Source of the DNA: Candidatus Litorirhabdus singularis
GTDB taxonomy: Bacteria; Pseudomonadota; Gammaproteobacteria; Pseudomonadales; Halieaceae
Assembly (NCBI RefSeq): GCF_026262625.1
Contig: NZ_SHNN01000002.1
Span: forward strand, 62,001-126,000
DNA length: 64,000 nt
Direction: 5' to 3'
A model generated the notes under the pieces. It ran no database searches, was not told where the DNA came from, and saw nothing but the letters and a program-made list of their open reading frames with translations. The position numbers and the translations under genes were made by a program. Positions 27,126 through 36,181 of this stretch are shown here, piece after piece (position 1 is the first letter of the stretch; each line of letters starts with the position of its first letter).

Positions 27126-28339
27126 AGGCCATCTGAAACTGCTTTTAGTTTACGTGCCAAATTCCACATAAAAACGGTAAGCCCGACATAGATGATAGCG
27201 GCAAACCAATACGGGTAGGTGGGGTCGTAAGAGTAGAGCAGCGTTCCAATCAGCGGACCAAAAGTAAAGCCCAGCGGTGGACAGGAGGCGGCGACCCCGG
27301 CAACGCCGCCTTGTTCATCGGCAGAAACTGCCAGTGACGCGCCAGCCATGAAACCCGGTGCGGCAAAGCCAAGCCCCAGCCCGAGCATTACCATAGCGAA
27401 CGTCAGCGGCACCTGAGTCACACTAACGGCCATGGTGACAAAAGCGATGATCATTATGGGCATAGCGATCCGCAATAGGCTGACTGGGCTTACCGCCAGC
27501 CTTGGAATTACAAACATTTGGGCAAATAGCGACGCAGCAGCTGACAGCATCATACTGATGCCGGTGACCTTAGCCGTCTCCGCCGTGGTTAGCTGTAAGA
27601 CGTCCTGAAAACGAAAGGCAATGGTCTGCTGTACTAATGCAAAGCCCATGAACAGGCACGTACCGACGATAACAAACGGCAGAATTCGCGGATCGCTATA
27701 GCGTAGTTTGGCCGGTTTATGGGTAATTTTGGCGGCCGCCCGCTCAGGCAGTGCAAATAGCGCCAGCACTGCCGCGCCAAGTGTCAGCAGTACTGAAAAA
27801 TACAACGGGGTAAGCAGGGTGATACTGGTCAACAGTCCACCAATCGCTGGCCCCAGCATGGACCCAATATTGCCAGCTGCGCCTAATGCCGCCATGCCCC
27901 GGGTGCGAGTCGCCACGCTGGTAATGTCGGCCATATAAGCATTAGCGGCCGGCATAACAGCGGCCATAACCGTAGCGTTACCGATGCGGGCGACAGTAAG
28001 GCCGATAAAGGCCGCCAGCGGCACCAGTAGTCCCAATAGCGCCGCCTGGAACACCGCTGCAAAGATAGCAGTGCCGACCGAGTAACCAAACAGGCCGATC
28101 AGCAGGATTTTTTTGCGCCCATGAGTGTCACTGGTGCGGCCCCACCAGGGACTGGTGAGGAAAATGGTCAACGAGGACGCAGAGATAATCGCGCCGACCT
28201 GTATCTCTGCCAAGCCAATTTCACGTCCCAGCGGCGCCAGAATGGCGAACAAGACAGTCTGCGCAAAGCCTATCGCAGCTACCGCAATAAAGAGCGTGCG
28301 ACTGGCTGCAGCGTAACTGGCTGGTTGGCCGTTCTCCAT
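27116..28339 (-). CDS. MFS transporter
   Basis: The 407-residue protein has about twelve hydrophobic segments and the MFS loop motif GRTSDTHGRKKILLIGLFGYSVG between segments 2 and 3, as in drug/proton antiporters and small-solute exporters. The repeated PGFMAGASLAVSADEQGGVAG loop fits the DHA1 type. The substrate cannot be told. It faces the TauD gene tail to tail. Confidence 0.85.
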   Translation of the reverse strand: MENGQPASYAAASRTLFIAVAAIGFAQTVLFAILAPLGREIGLAEIQVGAIISASSLTIFLTSPWWGRTSDTHGRKKILLIGLFGYSVGTAIFAAVFQAALLGLLVPLAAFIGLTVARIGNATVMAAVMPAANAYMADITSVATRTRGMAALGAAGNIGSMLGPAIGGLLTSITLLTPLYFSVLLTLGAAVLALFALPERAAAKITHKPAKLRYSDPRILPFVIVGTCLFMGFALVQQTIAFRFQDVLQLTTAETAKVTGISMMLSAAASLFAQMFVIPRLAVSPVSLLRIAMPIMIIAFVTMAVSVTQVPLTFAMVMLGLGLGFAAPGFMAGASLAVSADEQGGVAGVAASCPPLGFTFGPLIGTLLYSYDPTYPYWFAAIIYVGLTVFMWNLARKLKAVSDGLAE

Positions 28340-28636
28340 GGGACTCCGTAAGCAGGGAAGAGGGCGGCGGCGGAAATTGGACCAAAGATGCAGCCGTGAA
28401 TCGGCGGCAAGCTTACCGGAGCCATCGGCAGTCTCAAAGGATCAATTAGGCGGATTAATACGGTTATTTGGTCTGGTTGGGCTTATCCGGTGCAGTGCAG
28501 AATTAACGCAGTGCATAAGCTAATCGTTGCCTGATTGATAAATTTTCTGAGCCAAGCGTGGCCCGTGGGTAGTTATTGCTTAAAGCGCGATGCACCATTG
28601 AAAAATACACATAACAATATGCTTGAGGACATTATT

Positions 28637-29464
28637 ATGCAGCGGTTTTACGCAGCAATTTTTTTGACTATTTGCGCGACTGTGGCAGCCTGCAGCGGCT
28701 CGGATCCCGCCACTCTCGGGCCGGTAGTTCGCGAGCCAGCGCCCGCGAGTCCGGTTCCCAACTTCGGTGAAATCAAAGACGTTCGAGCCAAGAAGAACGC
28801 GTTCTTTGGCTACATGAGTGAGCTGCTGCGGCAAGCCAATGGAGAAGTCTGGCAGGAACGCCAGCTGGTTTTACAGTTGCAGGAGCGGGCAGCGGGTCAG
28901 CCGCTGACGGAGCATGACGCGGAATTGCTGGGACAGCTGGCGGCGTATTATCGGGTTGACGTAGCTGAGCCTTTAACGGATGAATTTTTCCACCAGTTGC
29001 TCAAACGGGTAGACGTCGTGCCTTTGTCGTTGTCGTTGGCGCAGTCTGCTAACGAGTCTGGGTGGGGTACCTCCAAGTTCGCTCGCGAGGGGCGTAATTT
29101 CTTTGGCATCTGGTGCTATACACCGGGCTGTGGGATTAAGCCGTCTAGAGCAGCTGCTGGCAGCATTCATGAGGTACAGAAGTTTGCCACAACGCTGGAA
29201 GGGGTACGTTTCTATATACAGATGATCAATACTCGCGGCAGCTACTCGCAGATACGCGAACTGCGAGCTGCAGCCAGAGAAGCACAAGAGAAACCTACCG
29301 GAAACGAACTGGCCGGCGGTTTGCTTAAATACTCGGAGCGAGGTGAAGCCTACGTTAATGAAATACGCAGCATGATTCGCCAGAATTCATTGGCCGACTA
29401 TGCCGTTGATTGGCGAGCCTGGAATGGATCTCAGGAAGACTATCCGTTAACTGCTCAGCGGTGA
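28637..29464 (+). CDS. Bax-like glucosaminidase lipoprotein
   Basis: The 275-residue protein opens with a lipoprotein signal, TVAAC with Cys19. The C-terminal half matches Bax/glucosaminidase domains: SLAQSANESGWGTSKFAREG with the probable catalytic Glu, NFFGIWCY and TLEGVRFYIQMINTRGSY. Such proteins cut peptidoglycan glycan strands at the envelope. ATG 28637 has GAGGA 7 bases upstream and begins the signal, so an in-frame start at 28535 is rejected. It stands alone, with about 300 bases of unremarkable DNA before it. Confidence 0.87.
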   Translation: MQRFYAAIFLTICATVAACSGSDPATLGPVVREPAPASPVPNFGEIKDVRAKKNAFFGYMSELLRQANGEVWQERQLVLQLQERAAGQPLTEHDAELLGQLAAYYRVDVAEPLTDEFFHQLLKRVDVVPLSLSLAQSANESGWGTSKFAREGRNFFGIWCYTPGCGIKPSRAAAGSIHEVQKFATTLEGVRFYIQMINTRGSYSQIRELRAAAREAQEKPTGNELAGGLLKYSERGEAYVNEIRSMIRQNSLADYAVDWRAWNGSQEDYPLTAQR

Positions 29465-29530
29465 AGGCCTCGAACTTAGAAGCCTGAAAAGTTCTGAACT
29501 CTACCCTATAAAAGGCGCAACCTGCGGGCT

Positions 29531-30076
29531 TTAATCATTTTTCAATGGTGGAGCTGCAAGAGGCGGAGCCCCGAGCTTTTGCGGAAACACTGCATTGCCG
29601 TGATCCAGTTTAATCACCGGCTTTTGCAGTATCAGACTGTTGGGGTAGGTAATCATATTGCCCTCGGGGCTGCGAATTAGCACATGGAATAAGCCGATTT
29701 CCTCCAATGTACCGGATAAGTCAAAATCGGCATCTGTCACTTTGATTTGATCGCCAACCCGGTACGGGAAACCAAAAAATATCACCACGCTGGCAGTGAT
29801 ATTACTGAGGATGGACCACTGGGCAAAAAAGGCGATGCCGATAACTGCGAAAGCGGATGACAGGAACAGCGAGACCTCACCGTAGCCCAGGCCCATTAGC
29901 AGGCATGTGGTCAGCACGGCGCCGACTAACAGCGCTATGTTTGTGGTTTTGCTGATGTACTTGATACGCACTGGCGACACTTGCTTAATGGCCCCCAGCC
30001 TTTTAATGGCTAGATTGCAGGCACGGGCGATAAACAGCCAGACTCCGATACAGACCACGATGGACAAAATTTTCAC
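29531..30076 (-). CDS. Short MscS-type mechanosensitive channel
   Basis: The 181-residue protein has one to two N-terminal membrane helices, a pore-like segment FFAQWSILSNITASVVIFFGFPY and the start of the beta domain VGDQIKVTDADFDLSGTLEEIGLFHVLIRSPEGNMITYPNS. It lacks the long C-terminal cage of MscS. It follows the larger MscS gene by 46 bases, so it may form a mixed pore or be a reduced paralogue. Confidence 0.8.
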   Translation of the reverse strand: MKILSIVVCIGVWLFIARACNLAIKRLGAIKQVSPVRIKYISKTTNIALLVGAVLTTCLLMGLGYGEVSLFLSSAFAVIGIAFFAQWSILSNITASVVIFFGFPYRVGDQIKVTDADFDLSGTLEEIGLFHVLIRSPEGNMITYPNSLILQKPVIKLDHGNAVFPQKLGAPPLAAPPLKND

Positions 30077-30122
30077 GTTAGTTTTTCCTCAAGTTCTACT
30101 GGGCGCGGTAGTAGTGGCTTTG

Positions 30123-31241
30123 TCACGGTCCGCTATCGACGTTGCCAGTATTCTGCGAGTTAGCGCTGCCTGGAAACTGTTTGATATAAATATCGTGCTT
30201 GGAATAAGGTATTTCAACACCGTGTTCTATGAACTGGTGGTAAATGGCGCAGTTAATGGCGTCTACCTCTCGGCCACGGAACTCGGGTTCCTCTACCCAA
30301 CACAATAGTTCGAATTCCAGTGCCGAATTACCAAAACGCCGGAAACGAACACGGGGCTCGGGAAACGGGCATACCTCGTTATTTTCAGCGCCGACGTCGA
30401 GCAGAATCTTACGAACCAGGTCAATATCGCTGCCGTAGGCCACGCCCACTGGTACCCTGATTCTATATTTAATGTGAGGCCCACCGGATTCATTGATGAC
30501 GCTGGAGTTGCCGATAATTGAATTGGGTACCGTTACCTCAACGTCTTCACGGGTGAGAATACGCGTAGAACGCAGTCCAATATGGGTAACCTTGCCGCGC
30601 TGGCCATTGTCGAGCACGATGTAGTCGCCAATTTTGTAAGGTGCGTCGGCGAGAATGAAAATGCCGGCGAACAGATTGGCAAGGGTGTCCTTGGCGGCGA
30701 AACCGATGGCAATGCCGACAATGCCCGCGGACGCCAGCCATGCTGTCATGTCGATACTCCAGACATGGAAGAACAGGTAACAGCCGATTGCCAGAGTCAC
30801 GATCAGAGCCACGTTATTGAACAGTGGCAGCGTCTGTAGTCGGATAAAACGACGGTTGCCGCGCTCGCGCGCGAGGCTGATCAGCACGCTCCGGGTAAGC
30901 CGAACGGCAAACACCGACCAGATTACCAAGAGTACTGAATGCACCACGGCATCCAGCCGACTCTCAAGCGCCTGATCCAGCTGCAGTATTTCCAGGGCGA
31001 GCAAGATACCTATGCTGATAACGCTCCAGTACAAGGGGGAGCGCAGAAACTGGGTCACCGTATCATCGAGCCTGTTATTGGTTCTCTTAACTAACGCACC
31101 GACTACTCGGCTGAGTAAAAAAGCGGTCAGATTGGCGATCGCGAAAGCGATTAGAACCACCATTAGAGATTGCAGGTAGATGTTGTCGCCCACGAGCTGT
31201 GTGGCCGGACTGAGCCATTCCAGAAAAGATTGTTTGTTCAT
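30123..31241 (-). CDS. MscS-type mechanosensitive channel
   Basis: The 372-residue protein has several N-terminal membrane helices, the MscS pore region ASAGIVGIAIGFAAKDTLANLFAGIFI and beta domain YKIGDYIVLDNGQRGKVTHIGLRSTRI, followed by the alpha/beta cage part to residue 355. Known MscS channels open under turgor stress to release solutes. It is between the aspartoacylase-like gene and a second MscS in a run of five minus-strand genes. Confidence 0.92.
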   Translation of the reverse strand: MNKQSFLEWLSPATQLVGDNIYLQSLMVVLIAFAIANLTAFLLSRVVGALVKRTNNRLDDTVTQFLRSPLYWSVISIGILLALEILQLDQALESRLDAVVHSVLLVIWSVFAVRLTRSVLISLARERGNRRFIRLQTLPLFNNVALIVTLAIGCYLFFHVWSIDMTAWLASAGIVGIAIGFAAKDTLANLFAGIFILADAPYKIGDYIVLDNGQRGKVTHIGLRSTRILTREDVEVTVPNSIIGNSSVINESGGPHIKYRIRVPVGVAYGSDIDLVRKILLDVGAENNEVCPFPEPRVRFRRFGNSALEFELLCWVEEPEFRGREVDAINCAIYHQFIEHGVEIPYSKHDIYIKQFPGSANSQNTGNVDSGP

Positions 31242-31294
31242 GATTCGTTGCCCTCGAAAGTGGTTTCTGGCAAAGCTTACTGCAATGAGATTGC

Positions 31295-32365
31295 TTAGGT
31301 TATTGGCGCAGTGTCCGGATCAATGTCCGCGTGTGGCGGTGCAAATTCAGGCTGCAACTCTTCCTGAAATTGTTCTACGTGTCTCTCCACGGCTCCAACC
31401 TGCTTACCATAGCGCGCTATATGGAAGGTGGCATCGCCGGCGTAGACCAGAGGTAGGTTGGTGCGGCCTATGACCATGCCGGCGTTAGGAGCGACGATGG
31501 GCGTTTCGGTGCTGCCCAATGGGTCTGCAACGATTGCCAGTGTCTGGCCTTGGGCAACCTTGGCTCCCAGTGGTGCCAGCAGGCGCATAATACCGCTGTC
31601 CGGGGAGCGAACCCAGCTGGTGCTGTCACTGATGATAGGCTCCGGGGGTAGCTTGCGGCTGCGGCTCTCAGGCAGCATGCCAATACTGCGCATGACATTG
31701 AGTATGCCCTTGACCCCGGCGCGAATGTGCATTTCTTCAAAGCGCAGCGCCTCGCCGGCCTCGTACAGAATTACCGGTATGCCAAGGTCGGCGGCACATT
31801 GACGCAGCGAACCATCACGAATTCTGGCGTCTATGGCGACTGGCACGCCAAAGGCCTGGGTCATTTGCTGGGTCACAGGGTCTGCCAGATCGGCGCGAAT
31901 CTGCGGAAAATTACTGCGATGACGGGCACCTGTGTGAAGGTCGATACCGTGGCTACAGTGGCTGACAATCTGTTCGATAAACGTGGCTGCCACCCGGCCC
32001 GTCAGTGAACCTGTGGCTGAACCCGGGAAGGAACGGTTGAGGTCGCGGCCATCTGGCAGATAACGGGTGTGATTTAGAAAGCCGTAGACATTGACGATGG
32101 GTATGGCCAGCAGCGTGCCGCGCAGATTACGCAGCGCTTTGTGCTGGAGAAGACGGCGAATAATTTCAACACCATTGATCTCGTCGCCGTGAATCGCACC
32201 GCTGATAAATAGCACCGGCCCGGGACGCTTACTCCGCACCACCTGGATGCTGATTGAGAGGTTGTCATGGGTGTACATAGCCGCAACCGGAATAGCAATA
32301 GTCTCGCGGGTGCCCGGCTTGATTTCAGTGCCGGCGATCATTAAGGGCTGTTGGATTGAAGTCAT
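31295..32365 (-). CDS. Succinylglutamate desuccinylase/aspartoacylase-family hydrolase
   Basis: The 356-residue protein shows the M14-like zinc site HGDEING (His and Glu) near residue 58, RDLNRSFPG, IDLHTG with the second His, and the C-terminal beta-barrel part TPIVAPNAGMVIGRTNLPLVYAGDA. Such enzymes remove acyl groups from amino acids. The gene directly follows the rimB-like protease gene (11 bases), and this pairing with rimK is seen in other gammaproteobacteria, perhaps trimming glutamyl groups. That role is inference. Confidence 0.86.
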   Translation of the reverse strand: MTSIQQPLMIAGTEIKPGTRETIAIPVAAMYTHDNLSISIQVVRSKRPGPVLFISGAIHGDEINGVEIIRRLLQHKALRNLRGTLLAIPIVNVYGFLNHTRYLPDGRDLNRSFPGSATGSLTGRVAATFIEQIVSHCSHGIDLHTGARHRSNFPQIRADLADPVTQQMTQAFGVPVAIDARIRDGSLRQCAADLGIPVILYEAGEALRFEEMHIRAGVKGILNVMRSIGMLPESRSRKLPPEPIISDSTSWVRSPDSGIMRLLAPLGAKVAQGQTLAIVADPLGSTETPIVAPNAGMVIGRTNLPLVYAGDATFHIARYGKQVGAVERHVEQFQEELQPEFAPPHADIDPDTAPIT

Positions 32366-32376
32366 GAGGTGGGACT

Positions 32377-32898
32377 CTATGCTGGTGTTCCAGTCGTCGT
32401 TGGTTGAGCTTTAGTGCTAGCGGCGTTCTTCTTTTTCTTGCGCTTACCCAACAGATAAGAACGGCCAGGGTCCACCAGGTATTGACCTCGCAGTGCTGTA
32501 CGACCCAGCAGCGCCCTGAAACGCATGTTGTCGCGTGCGGTCAAGGTAACCTCAGCATTGAAGCTGTCGGTACCGAGAGTAACCCGTGTGCTGATGACGT
32601 AGCGCATTTCTTCGTGACCACCGGAGTCTCGCACCACACGCTGCTCCAACAATGGGGACTCGCTGCTCACGACCAGGTCGGTATTGTTTTGGCGCGGGTG
32701 CAGGTCAAATCGCACCCACGGCTGGCCATCGCGCTCAAACGGTTCGATAACAAACGCGTGCAGACAGCTGGTACGTGCCCCAGTGTCCACTTTAGCCTTG
32801 ACCTGCTTGATACCAAGCTCGGGAAAGCCGACCCACTCACGCCAGCCGACAGACTGTAGCTTATCTGCTTTCTTGGTCTTGTTAACAATGTCAGTCAT
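32377..32898 (-). CDS. rimB: RimB-like retropepsin-type protease (PF05618 family)
   Basis: The 173-residue protein has the PF05618 core: GWREWVGFPELGIKQVKAKVDTGARTSCLHA, where DTG (residues 38-40) is the aspartic-protease-like motif, and later RFRALLGRTALRGQYLVDPGRSYLLGK. In Pseudomonas the rimA/rimB/rimK genes act together, RimB cutting glutamate tails made by RimK. It overlaps the rimK stop by 8 bases. The symbol is given by this context. Confidence 0.82.
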   Translation of the reverse strand: MTDIVNKTKKADKLQSVGWREWVGFPELGIKQVKAKVDTGARTSCLHAFVIEPFERDGQPWVRFDLHPRQNNTDLVVSSESPLLEQRVVRDSGGHEEMRYVISTRVTLGTDSFNAEVTLTARDNMRFRALLGRTALRGQYLVDPGRSYLLGKRKKKKNAASTKAQPTTTGTPA

Positions 32899-34081
32899 TA
32901 ACTTGAGTATCCAGTTCCTGTACTACCGGGCGCCGCTTGCGCCGGGTCCGCGCAGGAATCATGCCTCGCATGGATTCCAGCTTACCGAAGCAGAGTAGCT
33001 TGTCACCGGGCTCAAGTACGCGGTCGCGACGAGGATTGGGAATAACCTTGGCGCCACGATAGAGCGTGAGTACATTGATATCCTTGTTTTCCAGGCCGCT
33101 ATCTATAATGCTCTGGCCGACAAAGCCCGAGCCCTCGGGAACGTAAATTTCGCCTACGCCATAGCCCCAGCTGACGGTGAGTCGCTGCCGAACATCAATC
33201 TCAGGAAAGTCCACCTGTGCCGCTATATAGTCAATGACTGCACCAGCGATGTCCAACTCGGTGCAATTTTCAATGCCTTCCAAACCTGGCGAGGAATTGA
33301 CTTCCATTACCTGCGGGCCATCTTTGCCTTCAAGCATATCGACGCCGGCCACCTGCAGTCCCAGAATCTGGGCGCAGCGAACAGCAGTCTCGCGATACTG
33401 CTCGTCGAGTTCAATCGGTTCAGCAATACCGCCACGGTGCACATTACTGCGAAACTCCTGACCCTGTGCCACCCTGCGCATTGCAGCCACTACCTGGTCG
33501 CCGACCACAAAGGCTCGCACATCGCGTCCCTTACTCTCGGCAACGAATTTCTGAATTAGCACGTTCTGCTTCTGGCTCTGCAGCAGTTCAATAATAGACT
33601 CAGCCTGTTTGTCTGACTCAGCCAGCAAAACGCCGATACCCTGGGTACCTTCAATTAGCTTGATGATAACGGGCGCGCCGCCCACCCGCGCGATCGAAGG
33701 CAATACGTCCTTCTTGTCGCGCACGAACGTGGTGCGCGGTATGCCAATATGATGACGGCTCAGGATCTGCAGACTGCGCAGTTTGTCACGTGAATTGGTA
33801 ATGCCATGGGCGGTATTGGCGCAGAACACATCCATTTCCTGAAACTGGCGAACGACAGCAGTGCCGTAGTAGGTGATGGAAGCGCCAATACGTGGCAGTA
33901 CAGCATCATAGTTACTGAGCTGTTTTTGACGGTAGTAGAGATCGGGCGTGCCGCGCTCCAGGTCGATAGCGAACTTGAGCGTATTGAGCACCTTTACGTG
34001 GTGATTCCGCTGTTCGGCAGCTTCTTTCAGGCGTCGGGTACTGTAAGCATTAGGCGAGCAAGATAGAATTCCGAGCTTCAT
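32891..34081 (-). CDS. rimK: RimK-type ATP-grasp glutamate ligase with C-terminal RCK_C domain
   Basis: Residues 1-290 are a full RimK: start MKLGILSCSPNAYSTRRL, ATP-grasp segments IIKLIEGTQGIGVL and metal-binding VMEVNSSPGLEGIE near 258-271. RimK adds glutamates to the C terminus of ribosomal protein S6. E. coli RimK is about 300 residues; here residues 303-375 add a TrkA-C/RCK_C domain (GSGFVGQSII, INVLTLYRGAKVIPNPRRD, LEPGDKLLCFGK). In other proteins this domain binds small ligands and gates channels or enzymes. First gene of the rimK-rimB-aspartoacylase-MscS-MscS series. Confidence 0.9.
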   Translation of the reverse strand: MKLGILSCSPNAYSTRRLKEAAEQRNHHVKVLNTLKFAIDLERGTPDLYYRQKQLSNYDAVLPRIGASITYYGTAVVRQFQEMDVFCANTAHGITNSRDKLRSLQILSRHHIGIPRTTFVRDKKDVLPSIARVGGAPVIIKLIEGTQGIGVLLAESDKQAESIIELLQSQKQNVLIQKFVAESKGRDVRAFVVGDQVVAAMRRVAQGQEFRSNVHRGGIAEPIELDEQYRETAVRCAQILGLQVAGVDMLEGKDGPQVMEVNSSPGLEGIENCTELDIAGAVIDYIAAQVDFPEIDVRQRLTVSWGYGVGEIYVPEGSGFVGQSIIDSGLENKDINVLTLYRGAKVIPNPRRDRVLEPGDKLLCFGKLESMRGMIPARTRRKRRPVVQELDTQVND

Positions 34082-34203
34082 GGTGTTTCTCCTGATGAAT
34101 GCTGGCCACTAGTCCAGCGGCGCGCAGAATAGTCCCTAATTGTTCAGTAATATAGCGGCAAAAACCGGTACTAATGCACTCATTTTTGCCACTGTCCTCG
34201 GCA

Positions 34204-35172
34204 CTATAACCAGCGTATTCGACGAAATACCATAAGCATACTTAGCGCCAGCGTGGCCATCACTGACAGAAGAATAAAGTAGGAGTACTCCCAGTGCAGC
34301 TCGGGCATATTGTCAAAGTTCATGCCGTAGAGTCCTGCCAAAAAACCCATCGGAACGAACACCGCCGTGATAATGGTCAGCACCTTCATGGTGTTATTGA
34401 GTTTGTGGGAACTGAGAGAGATATAGCCTTCGACGAGGTCGCCGCAGAGTTCATAGTACATATTACAGAGGCTGTAGAGCCGTTCGCAGCGATCATAGAC
34501 GTCGCGACGCAGGTGAGTATTGTCATCCTCTCCCTCGCCCAGGTGCGGAGAGCCCGTTTGCCAGATGCTCTCTGCTAGCTGCTTGTGATAGCTGAACACC
34601 CGGCGCAATTTTCGCAGACGCGAGCGATAACTTACCAGCTCTTTCATGACATCGTCGGTAGCTGCTTCAAGCAGGTCGTCCTCCAGTTGTGCCAGCCGGT
34701 CTTCAAACTCCAGCAGCTGTTCGAGATAGCGGCCGCTGGCAAAGTGCAGTAGTTTCAATGCGAGCTGTCCCGGGTGCTGCAAATTTTCTCCAGCGGAATC
34801 CTCTTGCCACAGGCGCTCGACACTGACGGACTTACCTGCGTGCACCGATATGAGGAAATCGTCACCTACCCACAGGCCAATTTGTTGGGGTATGAGTTCG
34901 AGCTGTTCGTCTAGGTGCGAGATGCCGCGAAAAAGTATGAAGGTGCTGGCAGCGAAGGTTTCTATCTTGGGTGGATGGCGGCTACGGAAACAGTCGGCGA
35001 TAGCGAGGCTTGCGCACCCCATGTCCTGCAGCAGGGCGTCTGTATCCGGGTCCATGGCGCCTTCAATATCAAGCCAAAGTTTACTGTTGGCGCTGGCTCT
35101 CCAAGCAGTAATCAGCTCGGCACCACCGTATTGAGTGGTGCCGTCCTTTGCAAGTAACCGTGACTTGATCAT
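34204..35172 (-). CDS. CorA-family divalent cation transporter (ZntB-like)
   Basis: The 322-residue protein has a long helical cytoplasmic part, then two C-terminal membrane helices with the pore motif YGMNF before the loop FDNMPELHWEYS. CorA and ZntB move magnesium, zinc and similar ions. The ATG 35172 has GGAGGA upstream and gives a normal length; a longer frame to 35418 reaches into the next gene. Divergent from the MscS gene at 35285. Confidence 0.88.
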   Translation of the reverse strand: MIKSRLLAKDGTTQYGGAELITAWRASANSKLWLDIEGAMDPDTDALLQDMGCASLAIADCFRSRHPPKIETFAASTFILFRGISHLDEQLELIPQQIGLWVGDDFLISVHAGKSVSVERLWQEDSAGENLQHPGQLALKLLHFASGRYLEQLLEFEDRLAQLEDDLLEAATDDVMKELVSYRSRLRKLRRVFSYHKQLAESIWQTGSPHLGEGEDDNTHLRRDVYDRCERLYSLCNMYYELCGDLVEGYISLSSHKLNNTMKVLTIITAVFVPMGFLAGLYGMNFDNMPELHWEYSYFILLSVMATLALSMLMVFRRIRWL

Positions 35173-35284
35173 GGTGAATATTCCTCCAAAAATCGGCTCG
35201 TTTCGGCCGCTGGCTGGGCGCACAATAGCTTTTCTTTTCAGGCTGCATGTGTAGCGCTTGGAGCAACCCCAGATAGGCTTCTTA

Positions 35285-36136
35285 ATGGATGAGATTACCC
35301 GAATACTGCAGTCTCCCCTAGTTATTTTTGGTGAATCGAGCATCACGCTGATGCAAATACTGGCAGTGATTTTGCTGGTCTTGGCTGGTGGGCTCTTCGT
35401 TGTCTGGAGTGCCCGCATTCTGCGCCGTCTATTGGGTGCGCGTCGTGTCAGTCCAGACTTAGTGCAAATACTGTCGCGGGCCTGGTTGATTTTGGGGCTG
35501 GTGGTACTTGCATTTATTGTGCTGGATTATCTCAATGTGCCGCTGACAGCGTTTGCGTTTATTTCTGGCGCAGTTGCTATTGGCGTCGGCTTTGGTGCGC
35601 AGAACATCATCAATAACTTCATCAGCGGTTGGATATTGATGTGGGAGCGGCCGATCAAAATTGGTGACTTTCTTGAGCTAAATGAAGTGCATGGAACGGT
35701 GGAGTCTATCGATACCCGTTCGACCCGCATACGCCGTGTTGACGGGGTGCATGTGTTGGTGCCGAACAGTTTTTTGCTAGAGAACTCAGTGACCAACTGG
35801 ACGTTGGTTGATCGTTTGGTGCGCACCTCGGTTCGTGTCGGCGTAGCTTATGGGTCAGATGTGAGCAAGGTTACCGAGTTGTTACTGCTGGCGGCAGACG
35901 AGCATGCCGATGTGCTCAAAGAGCCAGTAAGAGCCGTGATTTTTGATGATTTTGGTGACAGCGCGCTGATATTCGAGCTGACTGTATGGGTAAACGCCGG
36001 CGCTGAGCGCAGCCTGCGCGTCATTCGTAGTGACTTGCGTTACAAAATAACCGCGCTATTCAATGAAAATGGGGTAGTCATTGCCTTCCCTCAGACCGAC
36101 ATCCATGTGGATGGCAGCCTGAAACTTGAGTCGTAG
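35285..36136 (+). CDS. MscS-type mechanosensitive channel (third in region)
   Basis: The 283-residue protein has three membrane helices, the pore part FISGAVAIGVGFGAQNIINNFISGWILM and the beta domain IKIGDFLELNEVHGTVESIDTRSTRI, close to the small-conductance MscS pattern in length. ATG 35285 is chosen; a start at 35258 would precede the first helix. It converges on the coiled-coil protein gene. Confidence 0.9.
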   Translation: MDEITRILQSPLVIFGESSITLMQILAVILLVLAGGLFVVWSARILRRLLGARRVSPDLVQILSRAWLILGLVVLAFIVLDYLNVPLTAFAFISGAVAIGVGFGAQNIINNFISGWILMWERPIKIGDFLELNEVHGTVESIDTRSTRIRRVDGVHVLVPNSFLLENSVTNWTLVDRLVRTSVRVGVAYGSDVSKVTELLLLAADEHADVLKEPVRAVIFDDFGDSALIFELTVWVNAGAERSLRVIRSDLRYKITALFNENGVVIAFPQTDIHVDGSLKLES

Positions 36137-36149
36137 CGCACTGCTGTAG

Positions 36150-36167
36150 GGCAGAATTGCTTCTGCC
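36150..36167. terminator. Hairpin between convergent genes
   Basis: GGCAGAA-TTGC-TTCTGCC in the 45-base gap between two convergent genes; resembles the stem at 27,108-27,125. Confidence 0.5.
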
Positions 36168-36181
36168 ACTATACCCGGTTG

